This document shows positions 9,374 through 20,605 of a stretch of 64,000 nucleotides of DNA, piece by piece. Both the position numbers and the translations under genes were made by a program. The stretch covers positions 107,525,799-107,589,798 of the forward strand of contig NC_089584.1 of NCBI RefSeq assembly GCF_019320115.1, given 5' to 3'. The notes beneath the pieces are model-generated. The model saw nothing but the letters and a program-made list of their open reading frames with translations. It was not told the origin of the DNA and did no database searches. Origin of the DNA: Miscanthus floridulus. Taxonomy: Eukaryota > Streptophyta > Magnoliopsida > Poales > Poaceae. Each line of letters opens with the position of its first letter. Positions within the stretch are counted from its first letter, which is position 1.

Positions 9374-11254
9374 GTCCTATCCGACTTTGTAGCCGAATGG
9401 ATCGACACACAGCTGCCACCCGCTCAGATCCAATCAGAATGCTGGACCATGTACTTCGACGGGTCTCTGATGAAGACTGGGGCTGGCGCGGGCCTGCTCC
9501 TGGTCTCGCCCCTCGGGATACACATGCGCTACATGATCTGGCTTCACTTTGCCGCCTCCAACAATGTCACCGAATACGAGGCCCTCGTCAACGGCCTGCA
9601 AACCGCCATCGAACTTGGAGTGCGACGTCTCGACGTACGGGGTGATTCCCAGCTCGTCGTCGATCAGGTGATGAAAGAGTCAAGCTGCCACGACCCCAAA
9701 ATGAAGGCGTACTGCGTGATAGTACGTCGCCTGGAGGACAAGTTCGACGGTCTCGAACTCAACCACGTTGCGCGAAAGTTCAACGAGGCCGCGGATGAAC
9801 TGGCAAAGATGGCGTCGGCACGGGCCCCGGTCCCCCCGAACGTCTTCGCCAGAGACCTCCATAAGCCATCCGTCGACTACGCCTCGGCGACGGAAGAGGG
9901 CATATCGGCCGAGCCCAACGCAGGGCCCGAGGCCCCCTCTGCCACCGAGACCCCGCCAGCCGAGCCCGAGGCCATGGCGATTGACGCAGAGCCTCCCAAG
10001 GCCGACCAAGGAACGGACTGGCGAGTCCCTTTCCTTGATCGCCTCGTTCGAGGAGAGCTTCCTGCGGACAGAACCGAGGCCCGGCGGCTTGCGCGACGAG
10101 CCAAGACTTACATCCTCTGCAACGGCGAGTTGTATAGGCGTAGCCCATCGGGTATTCTCCAACGATGCATCACCACCAAGGCTGGGCACTCCCTACTTTG
10201 GGACTTGCACGCGGGAGTCTGTGGGCACCACGTGGCGCCTCGGGCGCTCGTGGGTAATGCCTTCCGGCAAGGTTTCTATTGGCCAACGGCGGTGGCCGAT
10301 GCCACGAAGCTAGTACTCTCCTGCGAGGGATGCCAGTACTACGCTCGACAGATGCACCTCCCGGCCCAAGCCCTCCAAACCATCCCCATCACATGGCCAT
10401 TCGCTGTGTGGGGGCTAGACATGGTTGGGCCTCTGTAGAAGGCACCCAGGGGCTATACCCATCTGCTAGTAGCCATCGACAAATTCTCCAAATGGATCGA
10501 GGCTCGTCCGGTCACCCAGATCAAATCCGAGCAAGCGGTGCTGTTCTTTACGGACATCATCCACAGGTTTGGGGTTCCTAACACCATCATCACTGACAAT
10601 GGGACGCAATTCACCGGTCACAAGTTCCTAACGTTCTGCGACGACCACCACATCTGGGTGGCCTGGTCGGCCGTAGGACACCCAAGGACGAACGGCCAAG
10701 TAGAACATGCCAACGGCATGATCCTACAAGGCCTTAAGCCAAGAATATTCAACCGGTTGAAGAAGTTTGGCAAGAAATGGCTTGACGAACTCCCATCAGT
10801 CATCTGGAGCCTATGAAACACCCCGAGCCGAGCCATGAGATTCACACCGTTCTTCCTGGTCTATGGAGCCGAGGCCATCCTCCCCACTGACTTAGAATAC
10901 AGTTCCCCAAGGCTACAGGCGTACAACGAGCAAAGCAACCGCACCGCCCGCGAAGACGCCCTCGACCAACTGGAGGAAGCCCGAGACGTCGCGCTACTAC
11001 ACTCAGCCAGGTACCAGCAAGCCCTACGACACTACCAAGCCCGGCGCATCCAAAGCCGAGACCTGAAGGTGGGTGACCTGGTGCTGAGACTGAGGCAGAG
11101 CAACAAGGGCCACCACAAGCTGACCCCACCCTGGGAAGGGCCGTACATCGTCGCCCAAGTGCTGAAGCCCGGGACCTACAAGTTAGCCAACGAGAAGGGC
11201 GAAGTCCTCACCAACGCTTGGAAAATAGAACAGCTACGTCATTTCTACCCTTAA
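9374..11254 (+). pseudogene. Second (archaeal-type) RNase H and integrase of the Tat element
   Basis: From 9374 the frame is continuous to 11254 apart from stops at 10436 and 10814. The first part has 'MYFDGSLM', 'NVTEYEALV', 'RGDSQLVVDQV' and 'EAADELAKMA', the D-E-D-D pattern of the extra archaeal-type RNase H found in Tat elements. The integrase zinc finger (His-His then 'CEGCQYY') lies at about 10190-10340. The core has 'WGLDMVGPL' (10408), 'ITDNGTQF' (10590) and 'NGQVEHANG' (10693), giving the D-D-E triad that inserts cDNA into chromosomes. The C-terminal 'GDLVLRL' and 'WEGPYIV' motifs are at about 11070-11150. There is no chromodomain, as expected for Tat. Confidence 0.87.
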
Positions 11255-11402
11255 ATTTCCAAGCATTGTATATTTTGTTTCTCGAAATACATTAAAGAAG
11301 CGTCTTTAGTTGTTCAAATTTTTTGAGAAACCCCCATCAAGGGGAACCTACCCCCTTATAGACAAGTCGACTATATAGAACCCAAGGACAGTACGATCGT
11401 CT

Positions 11403-11880
11403 CAAAGGCGAAAAGGCCGGCCGAGCCGTGAGAACGGCCTACGCCTCTGGGCTACGACAGCTCCCTCACCACCTTTTCACCCAAAGGACAACGTAGGCTC
11501 CGAGGAAGTTCTGTACAGAGAGCTTGTCTATCAATAGGGGCTCGACGTCACAATAGCGCTATAAGGGAGACTCGGCTCTGCCTCTGCAAAGCCGAGCCTC
11601 CCTCGGGGGCTAAAAAGGGGGAACCCCCTAAGTCCCGAACACCGTTTGGAACCCCCTAAGTCCCAAACACCGTTTGTTAACGGTCTTTCAAAAAATTTTC
11701 TATGCCAAACTCTCTCGCGCTCCGATGGGACCCACACAAGAAACCCAAAGACCAAAAGCTTGTCTCGAGGCCAAAGGGCCAGTCGAGTCGGGAGAACGGC
11801 CTACGCCTCTGGGCTACGGCGGCTCCCTCACCACCCTTCGCCGAAGGACGGCTTAGGTTTCGAGGGATTTCTTTGCGGGT
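11403..11880 (+). repeat. Duplicated about 110-bp segment 3' of pol
   Basis: Copies at 11403-11515 and 11769-11880 share AGAACGGCCTACGCCTCTGG and CTCCCTCACCACC, about 366 bp apart. The rest of 11255-12042 holds no gene that I can see. Confidence 0.7.
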
Positions 11881-12042
11881 TCCTAAGATCGAGACAGAGG
11901 GCACAGGCTCGGAAGTAGAACAGAAAACGGTTAAAAGACCCACGTACGCAAATACTTTAAAGGCCTCGACGGCCACAAAAACGTCATGATACGGCAACTA
12001 ACTCAATTCAGTTACATGGCCCCTTTCGACCCAGGTCAAAGC

Positions 12043-15000
12043 TCAAGGATCGGCGGCCGGTGCGGGAGGGACCACCTCTTCTTCAAATAGACCAGCCAGC
12101 GCTGTGCCAGGTGCCTCGGCCGCCTCCAACAGCTTCGCGACCTCTGCATCAGCTTCCTCGTCATCTTCTGGCAACACGTAGCCGTCGCTGATAGCCTCGA
12201 GGTTGATAGTGTAGTGCGAGGAGACGACGGCCAGGGCGCGCTTGACGCCCGTGTGCAACGCCCCCCGGAGCCTCTCGTGGACGCGGCCGCTCAACGCAAT
12301 CAGGCGGCTCCCAAGGGAGCTGGCCGATTGGACCCCCTCGACGTCCAGGGCCTCGTAGGTGGTACAGACTGCACTACGCAGCGCCTCGTGCTCCCGGACC
12401 TCAACATCTAGCGCCGCTTGCGCTGCGACGGAGGCCTCAGCCGCCTGGGAGGCCTCTTTCTCCAGATCTACGTCGCAATGAGGGGTTAGGAGTCAAACGC
12501 GAACCAGAACAAAAAGAACAAAGAGCATGATTCGGCGGAACTTACCCCTGGCCTTGCTCTTCCAGTCTAAGGCCTCGACCCGAGAGGCCTCGGCCGCCTT
12601 GGTAGCCTCGGCCAAGGCGACTTTCGTCAGCTGATGCTCGCTCTGCTCCGCACCTAGCTGCCCGGCTATGGCCTTGGCAGAGGCCGTCGCTTCTTGGGCC
12701 CGAGACCTGAAGGCGTCTCACTCCTCCTCCAGTTCCTTGATCTTCGCTACTAGAGGGGCAGACTGCTCCTTAGCCCTGGCCAACTCGGCCTGAATGTCAG
12801 CACAACGAAGGCGGAGGTCCTCCACTTCCGCACTCCGCGCCGACAAAAGCCCCTGAGCATCGGCGAGTAGGCCCTTCTGCCGCCGGAGCTGGTCCCAGAT
12901 ATCCCTCTCCCTTCATAGGAATACTGATTTCCCAAGGCATCGGGTCTCGAGCTCCTAAAGAGGCAAAACAAAAAACGCGTGTCAAACATTGCGAGGGGGC
13001 TCGGAGAGAAAACAACGCGGCACGGGAGAGGAAAGTACTTACCTGGGTGACACCGGGCAAGTCCCGTCCCATAATAGTCATCGCTGTCTGCAGCGACCGC
13101 ACTGCCAGTTGGCGGTACTGCTCGAGGGTATCCCACCGCCCCCCCTCTGCGATATCTTCAAGGGCGAACACAGGCTCCCCCTCGGGATCAGCCCGGTCCC
13201 ACTAGAAAACATGCGGGAAGTTCCACCCATGGGGCTCGGACCATAGCCGGGCAAGGGCCGAACTCCCCTCGGCAGGATCTGGGACTGGCTGCTCCGCGGT
13301 ACTGGTCGCCTCAACGTCCGCCACCTCCTTCCCTGGGGAGGAATCATCAGACGAGATTGTCTGAACCAGGGGCGGCGCCAAAACTTGCACCGTCTCCACC
13401 TCCATCGCCTCGGCCTCGATGGATCCAGGGGCTCCGGCCTCCACCATCTCTACCTCGGTGGCCCCAGCGTCCACCGCCCTAACTTCGGAGGCCTTGGGGG
13501 CTCCAGCCTCACCCTCAATGGCCTCGGCAATGGTGGACGCCCCAGCCTCCTTCGCCCCAAGACTCACGACATCACGAGGCGTGGGCTCCTCCTCCTCCAC
13601 TCGCTCCGCGGCTGCCTCGGCACCCTTTTCCTAGGCAGCCGCCTCCTCCGAAACGGCCCCGCTCGACGCCACGCCACACTGCACGCCAGCCTATGCCTCC
13701 GCTGCCTGATGGGCGGAGGAGCTAACGTTCACCTTGAGCGCCTTACGGGGCGCCAAGGCAGGATCTTCCACCAGATGCTTCTGGCTGGAAGCAAAGACAC
13801 TCCCAAGGTCAGCATGCAACCAAGGGACAAACAAGAAGTACTACGGACTCCACCAGAAAAGACGCTTACTGCGAACGGGGATGCAGCCGCTTCGACACCA
13901 CCAGCCTCCTCTGCAATGGCGCCGGTGGTGGCAGCAGCGCGGCCTCGGTATCCACCGGTGCTAGCTGGCCTCCGCCGGACCCCGACACCTCCTCGACCCT
14001 TCGCGGAGATGATGGGGTCGGCCCCACCGTCGCCCGCTCCACCTCCACCGTCGAACCCATCGGGCTGACGGCACGCTCCTTCGACACCCGTGCCTCGGGC
14101 GTGTCGGCCTCGGCCCCGGGACGGGCCGCCACCGGCCCCGGGACACCTCCTCCTCCTAGGGGCGTCACGCTCCTTACCGGTGCCCCGGGCACCATCTCCC
14201 TAATGTCGGGGAGGTGTTCTAGGCAGGCCGTCCCCACCTCACGCCCGCCGCCGTCGCTCGAAGAATCTGACACCGATGACGAGGGAGACGGCTTCAACGG
14301 GAGACCGTCGAGCTTCTGACGCCGGCGACGGGCGTCCAGCTTTTCACGCGCGAGGAGCTTCTTCGTGCGCTTCGCCTCCTTGGCATCTTTCTTCTTCTCC
14401 TCCTCCTCGGCGCGCGCCCTATTCACGGCTCGTAGCCGGGCGTCCTCGGGAACGGGCGGCGGGGAGTCTCGCACGTCCCTTATCCCCTACGGGAACGACG
14501 AAGTAAGACAACAGACAAAAAAGGCGGAAAACAAGAAGGCCGCGAAAGCGTCAGCAACATCCAACTCACCAGTGAGATGTACCCCCGCGACGGGCGCATC
14601 GGGAACGGCATCAAATCGTCGATCTTCGGCTTCCCGTCTACCGCCTCTCTCACCCGACGCAGGGTCTCGTCGTCGGTAAGGGCGAAGGCAGACATCTTGA
14701 TACCGGCAATCGGGTCGCTCGGGGTCATCTCGAATAGCCGCCGCCACCGGGCCATCAGCGGCAACACCCTCCAGCGGTGAAAGGCCACCACGACCATGGC
14801 CGCCAAAAGGCCGCGGTCATGTAGCTTCCCCAAGGCCCGCAATAGCGGCTCCAGCCTAGGCTGATCAACCTTGATGACGCCATATCCCCACTTCTCTGGT
14901 TGACTCTCTACAACCCGCCCGGTATAAGGGGGAAGTCCTCCGTCGTCATTGCGGAGGTAGAACCAGCCGTCGTACCAACGACGGTTGGACGATGACAGCT

Positions 15001-15487
15001 GGGCCGGGATGTAGAGGGACTGCCGGTCTTGGCGCACGTGAAGGGTGCAGCCGCCGGCCCTCTGCACCTTTCGAGCCCCCCTCGTTCCCCCCGGCTTGGT
15101 GGTGAACGTCGCTCGAAACAAGTGGAGCCACAACTCCCAGTGGGGAGCGATCCCCAAGTACCCCTCATAGACGGTGACGAAGATGGCCGCCTGTGCGATG
15201 GAGTTGGGGCTGAAATTGTGAAGCTCCACGCCGTAGTAGTGCGGGAGTGCCCGCAAGAACTTATCCGCCGGCAACCCGAGGCCTCGCTCGTGGAAGACGA
15301 CGAAGCTCACCACATAGCCATCGCGCGGCCTCGGCTCCGACTCGTTCCCCGGAGCAATCCACTCTGGCTCGTCAGGGTCGGTGATCGGGCGAAGAAGACC
15401 GGCCTCCACGAGCGACTGCAGCTTCTCCTCGGTGACGTCAGACCGCTCCCAGGGATCCGCCGGGAGGATGACGGGACCACCAGCCAT
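12043..15487 (-). pseudogene. Spliced antisense gene of the Tat element (Transposase_28-like)
   Basis: The ATG is at 15487 on the minus strand. Exon 1 (14570-15487) contains 'LRALPHYYGVELHNFSPN' and 'GIAPHWELWLHLF', typical of the Pfam family called 'putative gypsy type transposon'. Its donor CTG|GTGAGT and the acceptor CCCGTAG at 14487 join in frame to exon 2 (13870-14486), which is rich in Lys, Glu and Ser. A donor GCA|GTAAGC and an acceptor TTCCAG join that to exon 3 (13043-13784) with matching phase. Exon 4 starts at 12954 and reads as a coiled coil after a shift, and a last exon ends at 12043 with an acidic tail ('LPEDDEEADAEVAKLLEAAE'). Several in-frame stops (about 13692, 13632 and 13200) show decay. 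The product's role is unknown; antisense genes of this type are known in Grande and its relatives. Confidence 0.72.
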
Positions 15488-15934
15488 TGCGCGGTGGAGG
15501 TCGCTGCTACGGCGGTAATCTCTCTCTCTTTCTTTCAGTCTCTCGCTCTTGCCCTTCTCCTCCCCGGCGCTCTATGCTCTCAGCAATGGCACAGGGGCAG
15601 CGAAAGCGAATGCAGAAAAGGTAAGAAGGGGGAGGGCAAGGCTCTTTGCGTATTTATGCAGGGACGAGACGAAACCACCGGGCGACAAAATTGGGGAAGT
15701 TTCCCCAAAAAATCCGGCGCGGTTATCCAGATCCGGTCTTATCGCCCACGCGCCCACTCCCTCCTCATTAATCACGCGTGCAGGTACATCCCGTCGGCTG
15801 ACGCCACGTCGCGTCCGACCACAACAGCAGTAGGCGCCGTTTCGCCTCCCCGAAAAAGCCACCTCAAAAGACGCGCCTGCCGTTATTAGCCGTAGGGAGA
15901 GAAATAACCCCCCCGATTCCTTTCAGGCAAAGGA
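15488..15934. other. Presumed promoter and 5' region of the antisense gene
   Basis: A CT-rich stretch (about 15515-15555) lies just upstream of the minus-strand start, followed by mixed sequence. 'GCGTATTTATGC' near 15645-15660 (minus strand GCATAAATACGC) is TATA-like and about 165 bp upstream of the ATG. No other gene is seen. Confidence 0.35.
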
Positions 15935-17290
15935 ACTGGGCACCGAGCCCGCTACGGTCTAGGGGTTCGAAGGCTGGGCCCTTAGGGGTTTCGATAGCCG
16001 CCCCAGGGCAACAGAGTCAGGGGCGACTATGGGCGAGCCTATACGAGGCCGAGGCCCAAGCAAGCGAAATGCTTGGGACGCCCCATGTCGTGTCCGAGAC
16101 CGGTGGGGAGGTCTCCGAATGGGATCCCACCATAGGGAGGCACCAAGCCACCGAGGCCCAGCGAACGGCCTCGGCACCCACTAGAGAAACCCTTCGGTAC
16201 TCTTGGAGCGCGTCTCCGGACCGCTAGCCGACCCCCAGCGAACGGGGTACGGGCCTCCACTCGGACTTACCCGATAACAGCTCACCGGAAATGCCATCGC
16301 TCGCACCCACCGAGGGTAGCGCGGCATGTTCCACCCCTCCTTCCGAGCGAAAAGGAAGCGTGAGGGTCGAATAAAAAGTCAGGAGAATCCCCGATGGCCC
16401 TCTTGCTCCACGCAGAGGCTAAGGGACTCTTCCTGCAAACCATTGCCGAGGCCCAGCGACTTGTGCTCGCACACGAGGGGGCTCGGCAAAACAAACCCTC
16501 CTTCCAAGCGAAAAGGAAGCGCGAGGGTCGTTCAAAAAGCCAGAAGATCTCCTGACGGCCCTCTTGCTCCATGCAGAGGCTAAGGAGCTCCTTCTGCAAA
16601 AGACGCCGAGACCCCGCGACCTAGGCTTGCACCCGAGGGGGGCTCGGCGGACAGACCCTCACGCGCGAGGGGCGAACCAAAAGCCAGGAGGACCTCTGAC
16701 CGCTCTCTCGCTCCGTGCGAGAGACTCGGGGGCTCCTCCTGCAACTTTGCCGAGACCCAGCGGCTCAGGCTCGCACTCGAGTGGGCTCGGCAAACAGCCC
16801 CCCGTCTGAGCGAAAAGGACGTGCGGGGGACGGACAAAAAAGTTGGGAGGACCCCTGACCACCCTCTTGCTCCGTGCGGAGGCTCGGGGGCTCTTCCTGC
16901 ACCCAAGATAAAGACAAGCGACCCGAGCCCGTTACGGTCCAGGGGTTCGAAGGCTGGGCCCCCAGGGGTTTCGATAGCTGCCCCAGGGCAAAAGAGTCAG
17001 GGACGACTACGGGCGAGCCTGTACGAGCATGCCCTGTGTCGTGTCCGAGACTGGCAGGGAGGTCTCCGAATGGGATCCCACCGTAGGGAGGCACCGAGCC
17101 ACCAAGGCCCAGCGAACGGCCTCGGCACCCACTAGAGAAACCCGCCGGTACTCTTGGAGCGCGTCTCCGGACCGCTAGCTGACCCCTAGCGAACGGGGTA
17201 CGGGCCTCCACTCGGACTTACCCGATAACAGCTCACCGGAAATGCCGTCGCTCGCGCCCACCGAGGGTAGCATGGCATCTTCCACCCCTC
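15935..17290 (+). repeat. Long direct duplication in the 3' non-coding region
   Basis: About 15935-16330 and 16915-17290 are near copies, sharing AGGGGTTCGAAGGCTGGGCC and CTCCGAATGGGATCCCACC, with a roughly 35-bp deletion in the second copy. They bracket the 150-160-bp array at 16330-16905. Confidence 0.8.
16330..16905 (+). repeat. Tandem array of 150-160-bp units
   Basis: About four units, each with a GAGCGAAAAGGAAGCG-like block, a GACGGCCCTCTTGCTCC-like block and a GGGGCTCGGC-like block. Block starts at 16345, 16506 and 16808 give a spacing of about 150-160 bp. A further related unit at 17297 leads into the 3' LTR. Confidence 0.8.
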
Positions 17291-17632
17291 CTTCCGAGCG
17301 AAAAGGAAGCATGAGGGTCGTACAAAAAGCCGGGGGAACCCCTGACGGCCCTCTTGCTCCAGGCGGAGGCTAAGGGGCTCTTTCCGCAGCATCGTCGAGG
17401 CCCTGTGATCCGAACTCGCACCCACGGGCCCGGCGAACACGATGAAAACCCCTCGCTCGAGAGAGAAAAAAGCCCCCGAAGAAGTGAAATCACTCCTCCA
17501 GGGCCTCGGGGGCTACACCCGGCGGGTGCGCTCGCGCGCACCCACCGAAACCTCAAGTACAAAACACCATCCCAACAGGGACTATCAAGAGCCAATTCTT
17601 GTCAGAACCTCAGGGGGAGTGCCTCCACTCCC

Positions 17633-17651
17633 CCCAAGGCTCGGGGGCTAC
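17633..17651 (+). other. Polypurine tract before the 3' LTR
   Basis: CAAGGCTCGGGGGCTAC lies directly before the LTR's TGTCGG. It is the likely plus-strand primer, although it is interrupted by pyrimidines. The same sequence, inverted, abuts the left LTR at 2456. Confidence 0.6.
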
Positions 17652-18836
17652 TGTCGGATACAGTGAGAAGGGGTACCCTAAGCAAGAACAAAAAAATGAC
17701 TGCTTAGACTTCGTAAAAGTCGAAACCAGCTAAACACTGCTGGCCTCGGCCGATTCTTCGACTCGCCCGAGGCCCCCTCACCGCTGACCTCGAGCGATCC
17801 CCCACCAAAGGCCTTGGCCGGGCCGCCGACCCTCCGTCTCGCGCGAGGCGGGCTCGGCAGCACTCCGCTGCCTCTTCCTTCACCCGTCCCTCTGACAAAA
17901 CGTCATGTCGCATTAACTCAGCCAACTGCTGCCCCTGACATCGGCCGCATGCTCGGCACAGTACAGCAGAATGGCCGACGGGACAGGAGGCAGGACTGGG
18001 CAGATGTTACCCGCCACTGTGCTAACCACTATGTACATGGTTGACGCCCATGCCTCACTGTGCTGCCAACTCCTGCTCCGAGAACAATGCAGCATGGGGA
18101 GCCACGTCTGAGATACTGTGGCCTCGGAATCAGTACCCAGGACCAATAATTCCCCCTAAGGCCTCGGCAGTTTGCTTAAGGGGCTCGGCAGCCTGAGGAT
18201 CCATGTCCGCCGAACCCCCCACGATGGCTCGGCCCCGCTATCTGCAGAGCCACAGCTCCCTACGACGTCATCGCACGATGACCAGCACGTCGCCCGCCAT
18301 GTCCTGCATCAAGCTGTACTGGAGCCCCACGACGCACAAGATCAAGTATGACCGGCGCGTCATTTCTGCACGACAAGGACGGGGCCACTCCATCGACCAT
18401 ACCACAACAGTGGCCGGCTACAGGGCTCAGACACGCCACCCCCATTTATAGAGCAGGAGGTCTCGGCACCCTGACACCAACTCCGCTTCGCGCGAGGCTC
18501 CCCAGGGAAGGCCTCGGCAAGGAACGCCGTCTCCGCCCCGCCCGTGGCTCTCCACGGAGGGCCTCGGTAGGAAGCGCGTTCTCCGTATCGCGCGAGGCCT
18601 CTCGCGCGAGGCCTCGGCAAGGAGCCTGATCTCCGTCTCGCGCGAGGCCTCATTCTCTGTGTCGCTCGGGGCCGGCTTGTCCGTGGTCCGTCGCCCCCCG
18701 CCTCGGTCGACCCTCCCGACAGCGCGTCACGTCTCATTAATACTTCCAACCACTCCCGCAATCTCAGCCGGACAGCGGCTCAACGTCACAGAATGGCCGA
18801 CGCGACCCGAAGTCGCATCAGCGCCGTACCGGCTGG

Positions 18837-19003
18837 GACAGGGCACGGCGGGGGTTACCGGTAACTGTGTCCCAGCACTGTGTCCACGATCAGCGTCTGG
18901 GACAGAGTATGACGGGGGTTACCGATAACTATGTCCCAGCACTGTGTCCACGATCAGCGCCTGGGACAGGGTATGACGGGGGTTACCGGCCACTGTGTCC
19001 AAA
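18837..19003 (+). repeat. 64-bp tandem repeat in the 3' LTR
   Basis: Same array as in the other two LTRs: two units plus a partial third, each with CACTGTGTCCACGATCAGCG. Confidence 0.8.
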
Positions 19004-19372
19004 CGCTGCACCCACGACCCGCCGCCTGCGCAAGGCCTCGGCACTGTACACCGGGGCCTCGGCAATCCTGGGGTTCGTGCCTGCCGAGACCCCCCACCGC
19101 AGTACAAGCCTCGGCACCGACCAGGCCTCGGCCTCACACACAATCTGTCCACCAGGGCTTGCACGTTCGCCGTCACGTCCGCTCCGAGACATTCCCAGGG
19201 CTCCCACGACGCATAGGACCTGATGGGACAACCACGCCGCTCCAGTATTCCAAGGACGGATCGCTCCTATGGCCACGCCACCACCGGAACGGGCCATAGG
19301 GTTCGGACGTGCCACTTCTATTGGCACGACGTCGCATAGTGATACATGTACTACCTTCGTCCTCCCTTCAAC

Positions 19373-19380
19373 TATAAAAG
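19373..19380 (+). promoter_or_regulatory. TATA box of the 3' LTR
   Basis: TATAAAAG lies in the conserved context. Read-out from it would run rightward, antisense to exon 1 of the MULE-like gene at 19724-19995. Confidence 0.6.
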
Positions 19381-19714
19381 GAGAGGACTTGGGCCTCGTA
19401 GGGGGAGGAAAAAGAGAGACGAACACACCGATAGAACTACACACTTCTACGCTGCTTGAGAACAACGCCTCAAGTAGCCCGCACCACCCTCGCCGAGACC
19501 TGGGGCTAGCTCCCTCTCTCACCTAGCTTGTAACCCCCTACTACGAGCACTCCGGTGCAAGGAACATAAGATCGATCTCTCAGACTGGACGTAGGGCCTC
19601 GATTGCCTGAACCAGTATAAACCTTGTGTCTCTTTGCATCACCATCCGGGATTAGGGGCACGCAGCACAAATTCACTCGTTGGTTGAGGGACCCCCGGTT
19701 CCAAAACACCGACA

Positions 19715-19719
19715 AGTAC
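19715..19719. repeat. Candidate target-site duplication, right copy (AGTAC)
   Basis: Pairs with AGTAT at 389-393; see that entry. Confidence 0.5.
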
Positions 19720-19723
19720 TCAC

Positions 19724-19995
19724 CCATCAGGAAGCCAAGGAGGTCGGTCGCCTACGCCCACCCCCTTATTCACGGCGTATCCGGAGGATCCACCTTCTCT
19801 TCCTTCAAGCCTCCTCTTCCTTGCTCCACTACCCCATTCCACGCCGCAAGCACGGGGATTGGGGGGTTCTTCTCGCCGCGCCGCAGCGGCAAGCAGGGCC
19901 GGATTGTCTTTTTCTCTCCCAGCCGACGCCGTTAGGGTGTGGGGGAAGAGGACTCGAGCGAGATGGGGAGAGTGAGGGACTGAGGTCGCGGTCAA
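19724..19995 (-). pseudogene. Exon 1 of the MULE-like gene, right of the insertion
   Basis: On the minus strand an ATG at 19995 opens a frame that ends in '...LPDG' at a donor GATGG|GTGAGTACT at 19723/19724. Joining this donor to the acceptor at 256 keeps the frame (GG+G codon) into the Met-Asp-Pro start of exon 2. The retrotransposon lies nine bases inside the intron. The peptide is rich in Arg and Pro with no domain I recognise. It may instead be 5' untranslated leader, with translation starting at the exon 2 Met. The intact phase and the two consensus splice sites support a real interrupted gene. Confidence 0.5.
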
Positions 19996-19999
19996 TCGT

Positions 20000-20226
20000 A
20001 GTCAACACGGTCTCCACTGCCCAAGGGCAATATGGACAATTTCACTAGCCGGTTCCACCTGTAAGGGCTACCAAACGGCGAAAAACAAACAGAACAAGGA
20101 TAAAATGACTCGTAAGGCAAAGAAGTTTAGAGCAGTGACATCTGTGTGCGGTCAAACTTTTTAAATGACTTATGTGTAATTATAAACGTTTTTAAGGACA
20201 CACGGCTAAAAGGCTCCACATATAAC
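20000..20226. other. Intergenic; presumed promoter side of the MULE-like gene
   Basis: Contains TGGACAATTTCACTAGCC and AT-rich DNA. No gene is visible. A MULE terminal inverted repeat might lie here, but its partner would be outside the window. Confidence 0.3.
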
Positions 20227-20234
20227 CCTGGACG

Positions 20235-20508
20235 TAGGGATGAAAACGGATCGGATACGGACGGATATCACCGATATTACATTTGTTTTCATATTTTTGT
20301 CTGGATTCAGATTCGAATATGGATAGTGTCAACTATGTCGGATAGGATACGATTGGATATCGACGTCATAAATATGCGATTTGAGTATTCGGATACGGAT
20401 ACGGTATCAGATGTTGAATATCTAGACTCGGATATGGACAGATCCCAACCCCTCTAAACGGATTCGGTTTCAAATAATCGAAAAATATTCGTACCGTTTT
20501 CATCCCTA
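20235..20508. mobile_element. hAT-type MITE (274 bp)
   Basis: The ends are TAGGGATGAAAACGG and, inverted, CCGTTTTCATCCCTA, a 15-bp terminal inverted repeat with one mismatch at most. The flanks CCTGGACG (20227-20234) and CCTGAGCG (20509-20516) agree in six of eight bases, as expected for an aged 8-bp hAT duplication. The interior is rich in GGATACGGAT-type repeats. It has no coding capacity. It ends 97 bp before the DUF1005 start codon. Confidence 0.85.
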
Positions 20509-20605
20509 CCTGAGCGCTGGCAACTGCACATTTCATTCGCTGCGAGCGCAAGCGCTGCAGTTGAGCGAGCGAGCAGAGCTCGCGATCACCGGCCGCGCGC
20601 TCGCC

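Larger units (their letters stand above)
394..19714 (+). mobile_element. Tat-lineage Ty3 retrotransposon with an extra inverted LTR
   Basis: The order is: inverted LTR (394-2455), inverted 3' internal fragment (2456-2783), direct 5' LTR lacking its first 47 bp (2784-4800), primer-binding site, gag, protease, reverse transcriptase, RNase H, a second RNase H, integrase (to 11254), an antisense gene (12043-15487), repeat-rich non-coding DNA, a purine tract, and a complete 3' LTR (17652-19714). The second, archaeal-type RNase H and the antisense gene place it in the Tat group, which includes Grande, RIRE2 and Retand. The coding frames hold several stops and at least two shifts, so the copy cannot make a full polyprotein. 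The flanks show a near-matching 5-bp duplication at the outer ends, suggesting that the composite inserted as one unit. Confidence 0.85.
17652..19714 (+). repeat. 3' LTR of the Tat element, complete (2063 bp)
   Basis: Begins TGTCGGATACAGTGAG and ends CCAAAACACCGACA, so the termini are TG...CA within a TGTCGG/CCGACA inverted repeat. It carries the GC-rich GCGCGAGGCCTC repeats (about 18485-18650), the 64-bp repeats (18837-19003) and a TATA box at 19373. It is the only one of the three LTRs that is complete and correctly oriented. Confidence 0.92.
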
